From positions 1 through 7,614 of the forward strand of contig JAIROR010000046.1 of the NCBI GenBank assembly GCA_031257415.1: a stretch of DNA of 7,614 nucleotides, given 5' to 3'. This document shows positions 1 through 5,853 of the stretch, in pieces (position 1 is the stretch's first letter; each line of letters opens with the position of its first letter). Source of the DNA: Holosporales bacterium. Lineage in GTDB: Bacteria > Pseudomonadota > Alphaproteobacteria > RUG11792. The position numbers were made by a program, and so were the translations under genes. Below the pieces are notes generated by a model that was not told the DNA's origin, ran no database searches, and was given only the letters and a program-made list of their open reading frames with translations.

Positions 1-10
1 TGGAAATATT

Positions 11-80
11 TGATAGAAGAGTATATCTGAGCGCAGTAAACATCACCTTACCGTAAAAGATTAAGTCGCCCCCGCCACCC
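11..80 (-). repeat. Outer 70-bp module, left copy (perfect inverted repeat)
   Basis: Bases 11-80 are the exact reverse complement of 7545-7614, and similarity falls sharply just inside base 80. Read outward (minus strand), the module opens a frame with ATG at 43-41 encoding MFTALRYTLLSNIS up to the window edge. Read inward, one frame gives EIFDRRVYLSAVNITLP and then a stop. Either could be part of a repeated gene that lies mostly outside the window, and neither is long enough to identify. Confidence 0.9.
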
Positions 81-106
81 TCATTCTTTCAGTATCTCAC
101 ACAAAG

Positions 107-122
107 GTTAAGGAATGGTTAA
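107..122 (-). promoter_or_regulatory. CtrA-like box, left flank
   Basis: On the minus strand this reads TTAA-CCATTCC-TTAAC, matching the alphaproteobacterial CtrA response-regulator consensus TTAA-N7-TTAAC and including the TTAACCAT half-site. It sits about 340 bases upstream of the tolC-like start, between the outer module and the hairpin module of the repeat. The same position in the right-hand repeat copies carries the same motif. CtrA binding is inferred from the motif alone. Confidence 0.5.
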
Positions 123-264
123 GGTTGTGGAGTTTTTTGACAGATTGTGAAAAAATAAACAGTCTTTGTGATCGAAGTTTTCAGAAGTAATCCAAAGAAC
201 AAAAACAACAATCTCATGAAATCGACTCAGGTGTTGTTTCCAGTTGTTTTCATTCCAAATATCC

Positions 265-290
265 ACCTTAAAAGCGAATGCTTTTAAAGT
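265..290. repeat. Hairpin module H1, left copy
   Basis: An 11-base inverted repeat encloses a 4-base loop: ACCTTAAAAGC, GAAT, GCTTTTAAAGT. One position would pair only as a G-T wobble. Two further copies with perfect 11-base stems are at 7300-7325 and 7366-7391. On the minus strand it is followed by GGTGGATATTTGGAATGAAA, which is also shared with the right flank. Confidence 0.8.
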
Positions 291-389
291 TTTGTAGTAT
301 AGACTCTCTACCAAATGATTTCTCAAAACTGTTGCTTATATGAAACTGCCCGCGGGCCAAACGAAAAATTATCAACACCGCAAAAATTA

Positions 390-417
390 TTAACACACAG
401 GCGAACAATTATAGGAT
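390..417 (+). promoter_or_regulatory. Possible promoter for the tolC-popZ-iscUA unit
   Basis: TTAACA (390-395) and TAGGAT (412-417) are separated by 16 bases and could be -35 and -10 elements. A transcript starting near 424 would leave an untranslated leader of about 37 bases before the ATG at 461 and would exclude the TTG at 422 as a start. The match is partial. A GC-rich palindrome GCCCGCGGGC (348-357) and two near repeats, AAAAATTATCAACA and AAAAATTATTAACA (364-377, 382-395), lie just upstream or overlap and could be protein-binding sites. Confidence 0.3.
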
Positions 418-460
418 ATCATTGATCTGTTACGGCGAAAGGGTAGTGGTGTTTTTTATT

Positions 461-2173
461 ATGTCTGGAAGATTGAGCATTAAAGGTGAGAGGTTTTTTA
501 TGTGCTGCTGCAGTTTTTTGTTGGTGTGCGGTTTCTGCGGCGCAAAAGAGACGGCAGCGAAAGGTCACAGTCAAACGAGAGGAACGAAGACTGTCTTGGA
601 GGCCGTCTCTAGTACAGAGAAGATGAACAGCACTGATGCCAAGTCGAAGACTACTAGTACAGAGAAAATGAACAGCACTGACGCCAAGTCAAAGACTACT
701 AGTACAGAGAAAATAAACAGCACTGACGCCAAGTCGAAGATTACTAGTACAGAGAAAATGAACAGCACTGATGCCAAGTCTACTGGTCTGGATACTGGGA
801 AAGTGAGCAACAAGAAAGCACGTAATAAAAATGGCGAATCATTGGCGAGTTCTAAGGAAGCCCAGATTACCGCCGCTGCCAAAAAGAAAGCAATTGCTGA
901 TTTACTTACTGTTTTGAAGAATACTCTAGAAAACAACAAGCAAATCAAGGCACTGGAGAAGGAGCTAACTTCGGCCGAATTGGAAAAAAATGTGGCCGCG
1001 AGCACGATGAGACCAACTGTGCAAGCATCGACGGGCTACAGATTTTCAGATACCTCTCAATGGGCTTCAGACGATAACAATGCATTTAAGAACAAGAACG
1101 GCGGGAGATTCTCTACGAGTAGAGATGGGAAAATTCATGGCGGAGTTGCTGTGAAGCAGAATTTATTTCATGGTGGAGCTGATGTCGCTCATATCGAGAA
1201 CGTGGATTATAGTGTTCAGGCGAAGAAGAGCGAAATTGAAGCTACTAAACAGAAGATATTGCTGGACGTTGCCTCCATATATTTCAAAATCTTGAGCAAG
1301 AAAAAGGAGATTCAGCATCTTCAAGCACACATCGATGCAACGAAAAGTTTGCTTGATGTTGTTTCAGAGAGGGAGAAGACTGGAGAAGGGAGGTATGCTG
1401 AGGTTATGGAGGCGCAAGCAAGATTGGCGAGTGCTGAGAGTAAGCTTGCTAATTCCCAGGCAGAGCACAAAGCTTTGGTAGCGAGTATTGAAGAAAGTAT
1501 GGGGGCATCTCTCTCAGAAAACATAACTCCGCCACAGAGGTTGTTTGACGATAGCATGGGGGAAAGCCAGGCTTTTGATATAGCTTTGAAGCAAAATCCA
1601 GCTGTCATTGCCGCTGTGGATAAATTGCGAGCTGCAAAACACAATATCAAAGAGCAAAACAGGGGCATATATCCGTCTGTGGATTTAACGTATAGCTATT
1701 CCCAAGACATTAATCATATGAAAGATAGGCCCTCGAATCCCTTGCGAGATAGCTCGAGGGGGCATACGGTGAGCCTTGATGTTGCGATTCCGATATACGA
1801 TGGCGGGGTCGCAAATACCAGGAGAAAGCAGGCTATAGAGGCAGCAACAAAGGCCTCGATTGAAAAGGAAAAGCTATTCGATGATATCAGGGTAGGTATT
1901 GTCACAATGAGGGCAAATATGGAGGCAGCAAGGAAAGGAATTGAGAGTGGTGATGTTGCTATCAAGGCGCAGGAGCTTGCTTTACACGATACTGAAGAGG
2001 AGTATAAGGCGGGAATAAAGATCATAACCAATGTTCTAGATGCCCAGGAAAAGCTCTTTGAAGCGAGGACCCTCGAGGTGGAGTCTCGGAAAAATTATTT
2101 GCTTGCCCAGTGCCAGATGTTATCTCTTCTAGGGATGCTGAATGCAAAAGGGTTAAAATTCGATGGGGGGTAA
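461..2173 (+). CDS. tolC: TolC-family outer-membrane efflux protein with an N-terminal repeat linker
   Basis: Outer-membrane channel of tripartite efflux or type I secretion systems, expected to trimerise across the outer membrane and periplasm. From the ATG at 461 the protein has 570 residues. A basic n-region (R4, K8, R11), a Cys-rich hydrophobic core (about 12-25) and a possible signal-peptidase I site after CGA (residue 28) support this start. An in-frame TTG at 422 would add 13 residues, and an ATG at 500 has a better Shine-Dalgarno (AGGTGAGAGG) but loses the basic n-region. Residues 51-107 are four copies of a 15-residue unit, and a charged linker continues to about 145. Two OEP repeats follow (about 146-350 and 367-560), with long coiled-coil helices, NPAVIAAVDKLRAAK in the second, and the typical EYKAG...NVLDAQ signature near 517. 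The roughly 120-residue linker makes it longer than usual TolC proteins (about 450-500). The substrate is unknown and no partner transporter is nearby. Confidence 0.9.
   Translation: MSGRLSIKGERFFMCCCSFLLVCGFCGAKETAAKGHSQTRGTKTVLEAVSSTEKMNSTDAKSKTTSTEKMNSTDAKSKTTSTEKINSTDAKSKITSTEKMNSTDAKSTGLDTGKVSNKKARNKNGESLASSKEAQITAAAKKKAIADLLTVLKNTLENNKQIKALEKELTSAELEKNVAASTMRPTVQASTGYRFSDTSQWASDDNNAFKNKNGGRFSTSRDGKIHGGVAVKQNLFHGGADVAHIENVDYSVQAKKSEIEATKQKILLDVASIYFKILSKKKEIQHLQAHIDATKSLLDVVSEREKTGEGRYAEVMEAQARLASAESKLANSQAEHKALVASIEESMGASLSENITPPQRLFDDSMGESQAFDIALKQNPAVIAAVDKLRAAKHNIKEQNRGIYPSVDLTYSYSQDINHMKDRPSNPLRDSSRGHTVSLDVAIPIYDGGVANTRRKQAIEAATKASIEKEKLFDDIRVGIVTMRANMEAARKGIESGDVAIKAQELALHDTEEEYKAGIKIITNVLDAQEKLFEARTLEVESRKNYLLAQCQMLSLLGMLNAKGLKFDGG
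611..781 (+). repeat. 45-bp tandem repeat in the tolC-like gene, 3.8 copies
   Basis: Units begin at 611, 656, 701 and 746, and the fourth is cut after 36 bases. Each encodes STEKMNSTDAKSKTT or a close variant. Copies 1 and 2 differ at three synonymous positions; copies 2 and 3 also differ at three, two of which change residues (M to I, T to I). The near identity at DNA level points to recent duplication. Because the unit is a multiple of three, copy number can change without shifting the frame. Confidence 0.95.
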
Positions 2174-2182
2174 AAAATCAAG

Positions 2183-2677
2183 ATGACGAAGTTCGATAAC
2201 GGCGGCAATCAAGATGACATGAGCATGGAGGATATTTTGGCTTCAATAAGGAAATATGTATCCGATGATGAGGCGAAAAGAGGACAGTCTCAGAAGGGTG
2301 ATTTGGGCAATAATGCCTACAGGGGCGCCAGCGCGGATTCCATATCTCCAGACATAGTCGTTAAACTCGAAGAGAATCAGATTGTTGAAGAAGAAGAGGA
2401 AGTTCCCAAAGGGGGGCATAATTTTTATGAAATTCCGGACGAATTCCTACATAGGAAAGAGGGAGGGAATCCCTTCAACAGGCTCTCTAGCGTATTGAAA
2501 TCGCACCCTAAGACTTCCAAGAAAGCAGCAGACAAAACGAAGACTGTGACTGTTGACAACTTCCTGAGGGAGCTTGCAACTTCCATGATCGAAGAATGGA
2601 TTGATAATAATCTCGAGAAGATGGTAATATACATCGTTGAGAGAGAAATAGAGAAGATTAAGAATCAGACCTCATGA
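2183..2677 (+). CDS. popZ: PopZ-like polar organising protein (DUF2497 family)
   Basis: PopZ forms a polymeric hub at the cell pole in alphaproteobacteria, anchoring the chromosome origin through ParB and recruiting cell-cycle regulators. The 164-residue protein has the family layout. An N-terminal partner-binding helix contains MSMEDILASIRKYV (13-26). A polar, strongly acidic linker follows (about 27-123, with EEEEE at 69-73). The C-terminal helical oligomerisation region (about 124-162) contains FLRELATSMIEEWIDNNLEK and a VEREIEKI end. The linker has only about five prolines, so it is less proline-rich than that of Caulobacter PopZ. The gene follows tolC by nine bases, an order seen in other alphaproteobacteria where valS often comes next; here an Fe-S gene replaces it. 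The ATG at 2183 has no clear Shine-Dalgarno; an in-frame ATG at 2219 is the alternative. Confidence 0.85.
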   Translation: MTKFDNGGNQDDMSMEDILASIRKYVSDDEAKRGQSQKGDLGNNAYRGASADSISPDIVVKLEENQIVEEEEEVPKGGHNFYEIPDEFLHRKEGGNPFNRLSSVLKSHPKTSKKAADKTKTVTVDNFLRELATSMIEEWIDNNLEKMVIYIVEREIEKIKNQTS

Positions 2678-3393
2678 TCTACAGTCCTAAAACGATGCAG
2701 TATTACAAAAACATGAAGAATGTTGGAGGATTCGACTCCGGCGCCGCCAATGTTGGTACCGGGATCGTCGGTTCGCCTCTGTGCGGAGACGTCATGAAAA
2801 TACAGCTCTTTTTTGACGAAGACGAGAGGATTGCTGATGCAAAATACAAGGTTTTTGGATGCGTTTCTGCAATTGCCTCCATGGAGCTTGCATGCGAAAA
2901 ACTCAAAGGACTGTCAATCGAAGAGGCATTGAAAATTGAGAACTCGGACGTTGCAGATGAACTGGAGCTCACAGAAATTAAAAGGCACTGTTCTGTGCTG
3001 GCCAAAGAATCCATCACTGCCGCTATTAATGATTATATTGGCAAGAAGAGCGGGAAATTGAACAATAAAATCACAGTCACAGAAGGCGCCCTGGCCAAAA
3101 TCAAAGAGCTTATATCAAAGGAGGGAAGCAATTGCAGCGGAATACTCGTTGGTATAATCTCCGGAGGCTGCTCTGGTATTGAATATTTCCTTTCCTTTGC
3201 CATGAATGACAATATTGCAGACAAGTTCTCCTGTAATGTTGAGGATGTGAATTTCTATTTTAACGAAGAGGACGAAGCACTTATCGACGGAATAGTTATA
3301 GACTTTGCGGAAAATAGTTTTGCCGACAGCTTCTTGATAACCTCCAACAAACAGTTTTCATGCGCAAATTGCTCGTGCCGAAGGGGAGGCTAA
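2674..3393 (+). CDS. iscU: Fused IscU-IscA iron-sulfur cluster scaffold/carrier
   Basis: This 239-residue protein joins an Fe-S scaffold to an A-type carrier. Residues 1-128 are IscU, co-linear with the E. coli protein. They keep the cluster ligands C37 (PLCGD), D39, C63 (VFGC) and H105-C106 (KRHCSVLA). After a short linker (about KKSGKLNN, 124-131), residues 132-239 are IscA/HesB, with the three carrier cysteines at C166 (GGCSG), C233 and C235 (NCSC) plus an extra C230. No Met lies at the junction and the frame is continuous, so this reads as a true fusion. The E. coli HscA-binding motif LPPVK (99-103) is LTEIK here, and the usual GCGSA is GCVSA. The start overlaps the popZ stop (ATGA), which suggests translational coupling, and MIYSPKTMQYY aligns with the normal IscU N-terminus. 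No iscS, hscA, hscB or fdx is in the window. Confidence 0.9.
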   Translation: MIYSPKTMQYYKNMKNVGGFDSGAANVGTGIVGSPLCGDVMKIQLFFDEDERIADAKYKVFGCVSAIASMELACEKLKGLSIEEALKIENSDVADELELTEIKRHCSVLAKESITAAINDYIGKKSGKLNNKITVTEGALAKIKELISKEGSNCSGILVGIISGGCSGIEYFLSFAMNDNIADKFSCNVEDVNFYFNEEDEALIDGIVIDFAENSFADSFLITSNKQFSCANCSCRRGG

Positions 3394-3454
3394 GTGCCAT
3401 CCACCCCAGAAGTAGCCGATCATCAAAAGGGGCTGGTGGTCGCCAGATCAGAAC

Positions 3455-4057
3455 ATGATAGCTAAACTCAAGGGCTATGTAGACTCGGTTATAGTTGATG
3501 AAAATGCCATTATCGTTGATGTCGCCGGTGTTGGTTATACGGTTTTTGCATCATCAAAACTTATCAATTCTGTGCATATTGGAGACTATATCCAACTTCA
3601 TATATATCACGTTATAAAAGCAGAAACTCAGTATCTATGCGGGTTTCAGACAATCGAAGAGATGAGAGCCTTCAGGATCCTACTTAATGTTCATGGAGTC
3701 GGAGTTAAATCGGCTATAGCTGTCTTATCCGCCCTCTCCCTTGAAGAATTAGCAATTTCTGTGGCAACTCAAGACGTCGGCATGCTCGTCAATGCCGAGG
3801 GAATCGGCAAGAAGACGGCGGCGCGAATCCTCCTTGAACTCAAAGATAAAACGATTGTTGAACTCGATCCTATCAACAAGTCAAACAGTGTTAACGATGC
3901 AGTTCTCGGGCTCCTAAGTCTCGGTTATCCCAAGAATATCGTTGTTAAACTCGTTAATAAGGCATTCGCAGAAATCGGCCAAACAGCATCCGCAAACGAA
4001 CTGATAGTATCTTGCCTGCGCAACGTGGACAAAAATGAACAACTACCTCATCTCTAA
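3455..4057 (+). CDS. ruvA: Holliday junction branch-migration protein RuvA
   Basis: RuvA binds four-way DNA junctions as a tetramer and loads the RuvB motor for branch migration in recombinational repair. The 200-residue length is typical. The N-terminal OB-fold domain (1-62) starts with MIAKLKGYVD and includes VAGVGYTV. Two helix-hairpin-helix motifs follow: NVHGVGVKSAIAVLSAL (78-94) and NAEGIGKKTAARILLELK (113-130). A variable linker leads to the RuvB-binding domain III (about 147-192, with VLGLLSLGYP). The acidic pin, E55-D56 in E. coli (REDAQLLYGF), is A56-E57 here (KAETQYLCGF), so one acidic residue is missing. Neither ruvB nor ruvC is adjacent. It lies 61 bases after iscU-iscA with no obvious terminator between, so cotranscription is possible. 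The ATG has no good Shine-Dalgarno, but the start matches the family. Confidence 0.93.
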   Translation: MIAKLKGYVDSVIVDENAIIVDVAGVGYTVFASSKLINSVHIGDYIQLHIYHVIKAETQYLCGFQTIEEMRAFRILLNVHGVGVKSAIAVLSALSLEELAISVATQDVGMLVNAEGIGKKTAARILLELKDKTIVELDPINKSNSVNDAVLGLLSLGYPKNIVVKLVNKAFAEIGQTASANELIVSCLRNVDKNEQLPHL

Positions 4058-4175
4058 GATTAGGCCCGAAAACTATGCAAGTCGTATATTCTGAGACGAA
4101 TTATTTGAGACGAACCAGAAGTTCCAAAGCATATGTTATACACACACATACATACATGCTAATTGAAGAAAACTC

Positions 4176-4204
4176 TTGAGAGAGAATAGTTTATAAGATA
4201 ACAT
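4176..4204 (+). promoter_or_regulatory. Possible lepB promoter
   Basis: TTGAGA (4176-4181) and TAACAT (4199-4204) are 17 bases apart, with TATAAG and CATAAT as competing -10 candidates nearby. They lie in a 177-base gene-free gap (4058-4234) that is AT-rich and also contains an AC/ATAC microsatellite (about 4139-4156) and a short direct repeat TGAGACGAA (4091 and 4108 regions). I see no RNA gene in the gap. The promoter matches are partial. Confidence 0.3.
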
Positions 4205-4234
4205 AATCATAAGGGAATTTGCTTCTACAAGTCT

Positions 4235-4978
4235 ATGAATAAAAAGCTGTTGAAAAACATCAAAGAATGGGTGTGGATTTTGGTAATCTTTGTTTTTATA
4301 AGTTTCTTCATCTATCAACCGTTCAAAATCCCCTCCGGCTCTATGATTCCAACACTTCTTGTTGGAGATTTCTTAATAGTAAACAAATATTGCTATGGAT
4401 ATTCCAACGATTCCATGAGAATTGGCACCTTTACTTTGCCATTCCCAACGCTACACAAAAGGCTGTTCGGGCTGAAGCCCCCGCAATACGGAGACGTTGT
4501 TGTCTTCCATAATGATAAGGACGACGATCTGAATTATATAAAAAGAATAATAGGATTGCCAGGAGATGTTGTTCAATTGAAGGAAGGAATTGTCTATATA
4601 AACGAAAAACCCCTCGGCTTAGAACAAATGGAAAACTTCTCAATAGTTGAAGACGGAGAATATAGGATATATCGAAGATTCATGGAGACAATGCCAAACG
4701 GGTATAAACACGTGATCATAAAGGCGTGTGACTTTGGCAAGGCCAGTTATGACAATGCAGGACCATATGTTGTTCCAGAAGAACATTACTTTGTTATGGG
4801 CGACAATAGGGATTGCTCGAAAGATAGTCGCGTCATGGAGTCCTGCGGCTTCATCCATTCCAATAGAATCATGGGAAGAGCGGAGGGACTGTTTTTCTCC
4901 TCTACGTGCAAACTCTACGAGATCTTGAAATGGCCATTCTCAATAAGATACGAAAGAATATTCACCCGCATCAGATAG
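4235..4978 (+). CDS. lepB: Signal peptidase I
   Basis: Membrane-bound serine peptidase that cleaves signal peptides from secreted proteins at the outer face of the inner membrane. The 247-residue protein has one N-terminal membrane segment (about 12-28, WVWILVIFVFISFFIYQ) followed directly by box B, IPSGSMIPTL, with nucleophile S36. Box C/D, YIKRIIGLPGD, supplies the general base K103. Box E is GDNRDCSKDSR (189-199). The substrate-binding segment LIVNKYCYGY is also present. It has one membrane anchor, as is usual in alphaproteobacteria, not two as in E. coli. The likely client set includes the TolC-like protein encoded in this window. An AAGGGA at 4211-4216 is too far from the ATG for an ideal ribosome site. 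The gene ends 13 bases from the end of convergent rppH. Confidence 0.95.
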   Translation: MNKKLLKNIKEWVWILVIFVFISFFIYQPFKIPSGSMIPTLLVGDFLIVNKYCYGYSNDSMRIGTFTLPFPTLHKRLFGLKPPQYGDVVVFHNDKDDDLNYIKRIIGLPGDVVQLKEGIVYINEKPLGLEQMENFSIVEDGEYRIYRRFMETMPNGYKHVIIKACDFGKASYDNAGPYVVPEEHYFVMGDNRDCSKDSRVMESCGFIHSNRIMGRAEGLFFSSTCKLYEILKWPFSIRYERIFTRIR

Positions 4979-4991
4979 AAGGAAATTGCTA

Positions 4992-5477
4992 TCAATAATT
5001 GAAAAAATAGCCAAAGTTCTTGAAGACGTTGATATATAGATTCCTTTTGAAATGAACGGATAAACGGATTACGTTGCTGGTCGTCATCCATCGCCACACG
5101 TCGAATTCGCAGTGAGAGGAGGCGTTCAGGTTGATGTCTGTATCGTTTCCATTGAATTGCAACAGAAACCATTTTTGCCTCTGCCCAATAAACACAGAAT
5201 CCTGGCGCCGCAGCCCGTGCGGAATCATATACTCAAGCCAGCTCGAAGTTTCCCCAATAACCTCAAAATCGTTCGTTCCGACCTCTTCCATCATTTCCCT
5301 TTTCATGGCTTCGAGGGGAGTCTCGTCCTCCTCTATTCCCCCTTGGGGCATCTGCCACGGTTGTTTCAAAAACCAGGAAACCATTTTTGTGTTGATCGCA
5401 GTCCTCTTACCAGAAAAAACCTTCTTTTCTCTATTAACAAGCACCATTCCAACTCCGTCTCTCAATCGTCTGTCCAT
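4992..5477 (-). CDS. rppH: RNA pyrophosphohydrolase (Nudix; NudH/IalA type)
   Basis: RppH removes pyrophosphate from the 5' triphosphate end of mRNAs, which triggers RNase E-dependent decay; relatives also hydrolyse dinucleoside polyphosphates. The 161-residue length is typical. The Nudix box GX5EX7REUXEEXGU spans residues 46-68, from GGIEEDE to REMMEEVGT, with the metal-binding glutamates E61, E64 and E65 present. RppH hallmarks around it are WQMPQGG before the box and GQRQKWFLLQF, EFDVWRW and VHFKRN after it. The Bartonella homologue is called IalA (invasion-associated locus A), but a role in host invasion cannot be inferred here. It is the only minus-strand gene in the window, convergent with lepB and divergent from the FYDLN-like/trpS unit. 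The ATG at 5477 agrees with the family N-terminus, though its Shine-Dalgarno is weak. Confidence 0.95.
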   Translation of the reverse strand: MDRRLRDGVGMVLVNREKKVFSGKRTAINTKMVSWFLKQPWQMPQGGIEEDETPLEAMKREMMEEVGTNDFEVIGETSSWLEYMIPHGLRRQDSVFIGQRQKWFLLQFNGNDTDINLNASSHCEFDVWRWMTTSNVIRLSVHFKRNLYINVFKNFGYFFNY

Positions 5478-5511
5478 CGTGAATCTTTTTTCAATTGTCT
5501 TTATGGTAAAA

Positions 5512-5541
5512 ATTGTAACATATAATCTTCAATTGCAGCAA
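5512..5541 (-). promoter_or_regulatory. Possible rppH promoter
   Basis: On the minus strand TTGCTG (5541-5536) and TACAAT (5517-5512) are 18 bases apart. The -10 is close to consensus and the -35 is weak. The transcript would start roughly 30 bases upstream of the rppH ATG. Confidence 0.35.
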
Positions 5542-5602
5542 ACGTAAACAACAAGGCGCTTTCGGCAAAATCAGAGGCTGCCCACTGTCATCGCTATTCC
5601 TC

Positions 5603-5821
5603 GTGTGCTCTATTGAAAGACTTGGACTTAAGCTGGATAAGCTGAGCGAAACCAATCGAAGACGATACTTATACACAATAGTTAACAAAAGATTGTGGAT
5701 TCTTCCAGAACAAAAAAATACCAACGGCAGTTTGTCTTCTCTCGGGCAATCTTTTGGTGTTTGGGTTTATATCAAATTTCCCATTGAAGGCAGAAGCAAA
5801 GTGATATATAAAGATTATTAG
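5603..5821 (+). CDS. Doubtful small hypothetical ORF (72 aa)
   Basis: From a GTG at 5603 this frame encodes 72 residues with no domain I recognise. It contains LSETNRRRYLYTIVN and FGVWVYIKFPIEGRSK, and the frame is open back to 5519 without an ATG. Against it: no Shine-Dalgarno before the GTG, and its 3' end contains a good promoter for the next gene (5784-5812). It occupies most of the 376-base gap between rppH and the FYDLN-like gene, where I see no tRNA or other RNA gene. It could be a decayed gene remnant or simply noncoding. Confidence 0.2.
   Translation: MCSIERLGLKLDKLSETNRRRYLYTIVNKRLWILPEQKNTNGSLSSLGQSFGVWVYIKFPIEGRSKVIYKDY
5784..5812 (+). promoter_or_regulatory. Sigma-70-like promoter for the FYDLN-like/trpS unit
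   Basis: TTGAAG (5784-5789) and TATAAA (5807-5812) are separated by exactly 17 bases. This is the best consensus match in the window. A transcript starting near 5819 would have a leader of about 35 bases before the ATG at 5854. Confidence 0.55.
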
Positions 5822-5853
5822 TCTTGTGTTTTTGATGGGTCCCGAAAGAAGAT

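Larger units (their letters stand above)
11..303 (-). repeat. Left copy of a composite inverted repeat
   Basis: Read on the minus strand, this stretch holds in order a hairpin module (290-265), a degenerate second hairpin (about 250-213), a spacer ending in a CtrA-like box module (about 135-81) and an outer module (80-11). The same order occurs on the plus strand at 7361-7614. The outer modules are identical over 70 bases (11-80 against 7545-7614). The inner parts are diverged but alignable; for example CATGAGATT followed by a T-rich run and TTTGTTCTTT occurs in both. Bases 1-10 continue past the point where the right copy is cut by the window edge. I found no transposase in the window. It may be a dispersed genomic repeat or the conserved upstream region of a multicopy gene. 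Confidence 0.85.

Noticed and set aside
422..460. TTG start at 422 for the tolC-like gene
   Set aside because: It would put 13 unusual residues before a normal signal peptide, and the putative promoter start site lies at or after it. The ATG at 461 gives a standard signal peptide.
527..541. Lipoprotein signal (LVCGFC) in the tolC-like protein
   Set aside because: Neither cysteine has a proper lipobox before it (V or F at the -1 position). Signal-peptidase I cleavage after CGA fits better.
611..781. Possible CRISPR-like array
   Set aside because: The units are directly adjacent with no spacers and form an in-frame coding repeat.
571..1005. Minus-strand 144-codon open frame with hydrophobic repeats opposite the tolC-like gene
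   Set aside because: It is the antisense of the in-frame 45-bp repeat, which keeps several frames open. The sense frame has signal-peptide and TolC-family features, and the antisense frame has no recognisable domain.
3394..3454. Attenuator, RNA gene or hairpin between iscU-iscA and ruvA
   Set aside because: CCACC (3401-3405) can pair with GGTGG (3435-3439), but the inner part does not form a consistent stem, there is no T-run, and no tRNA-like T-loop is present.
4139..4156. AC/ATAC microsatellite upstream of lepB
   Set aside because: Simple low-complexity sequence, short and without a visible role; noted only as possible phase-variable spacing far from the start codon.
4267..4512. 81-codon plus-strand frame inside lepB
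   Set aside because: Overlaps the strongly supported signal peptidase I frame and shows no domain of its own.
4988..5011. Bidirectional terminator between convergent lepB and rppH
   Set aside because: GCTAT and ATAGC give only five pairs around a 14-base loop within the end of rppH; too weak to call.
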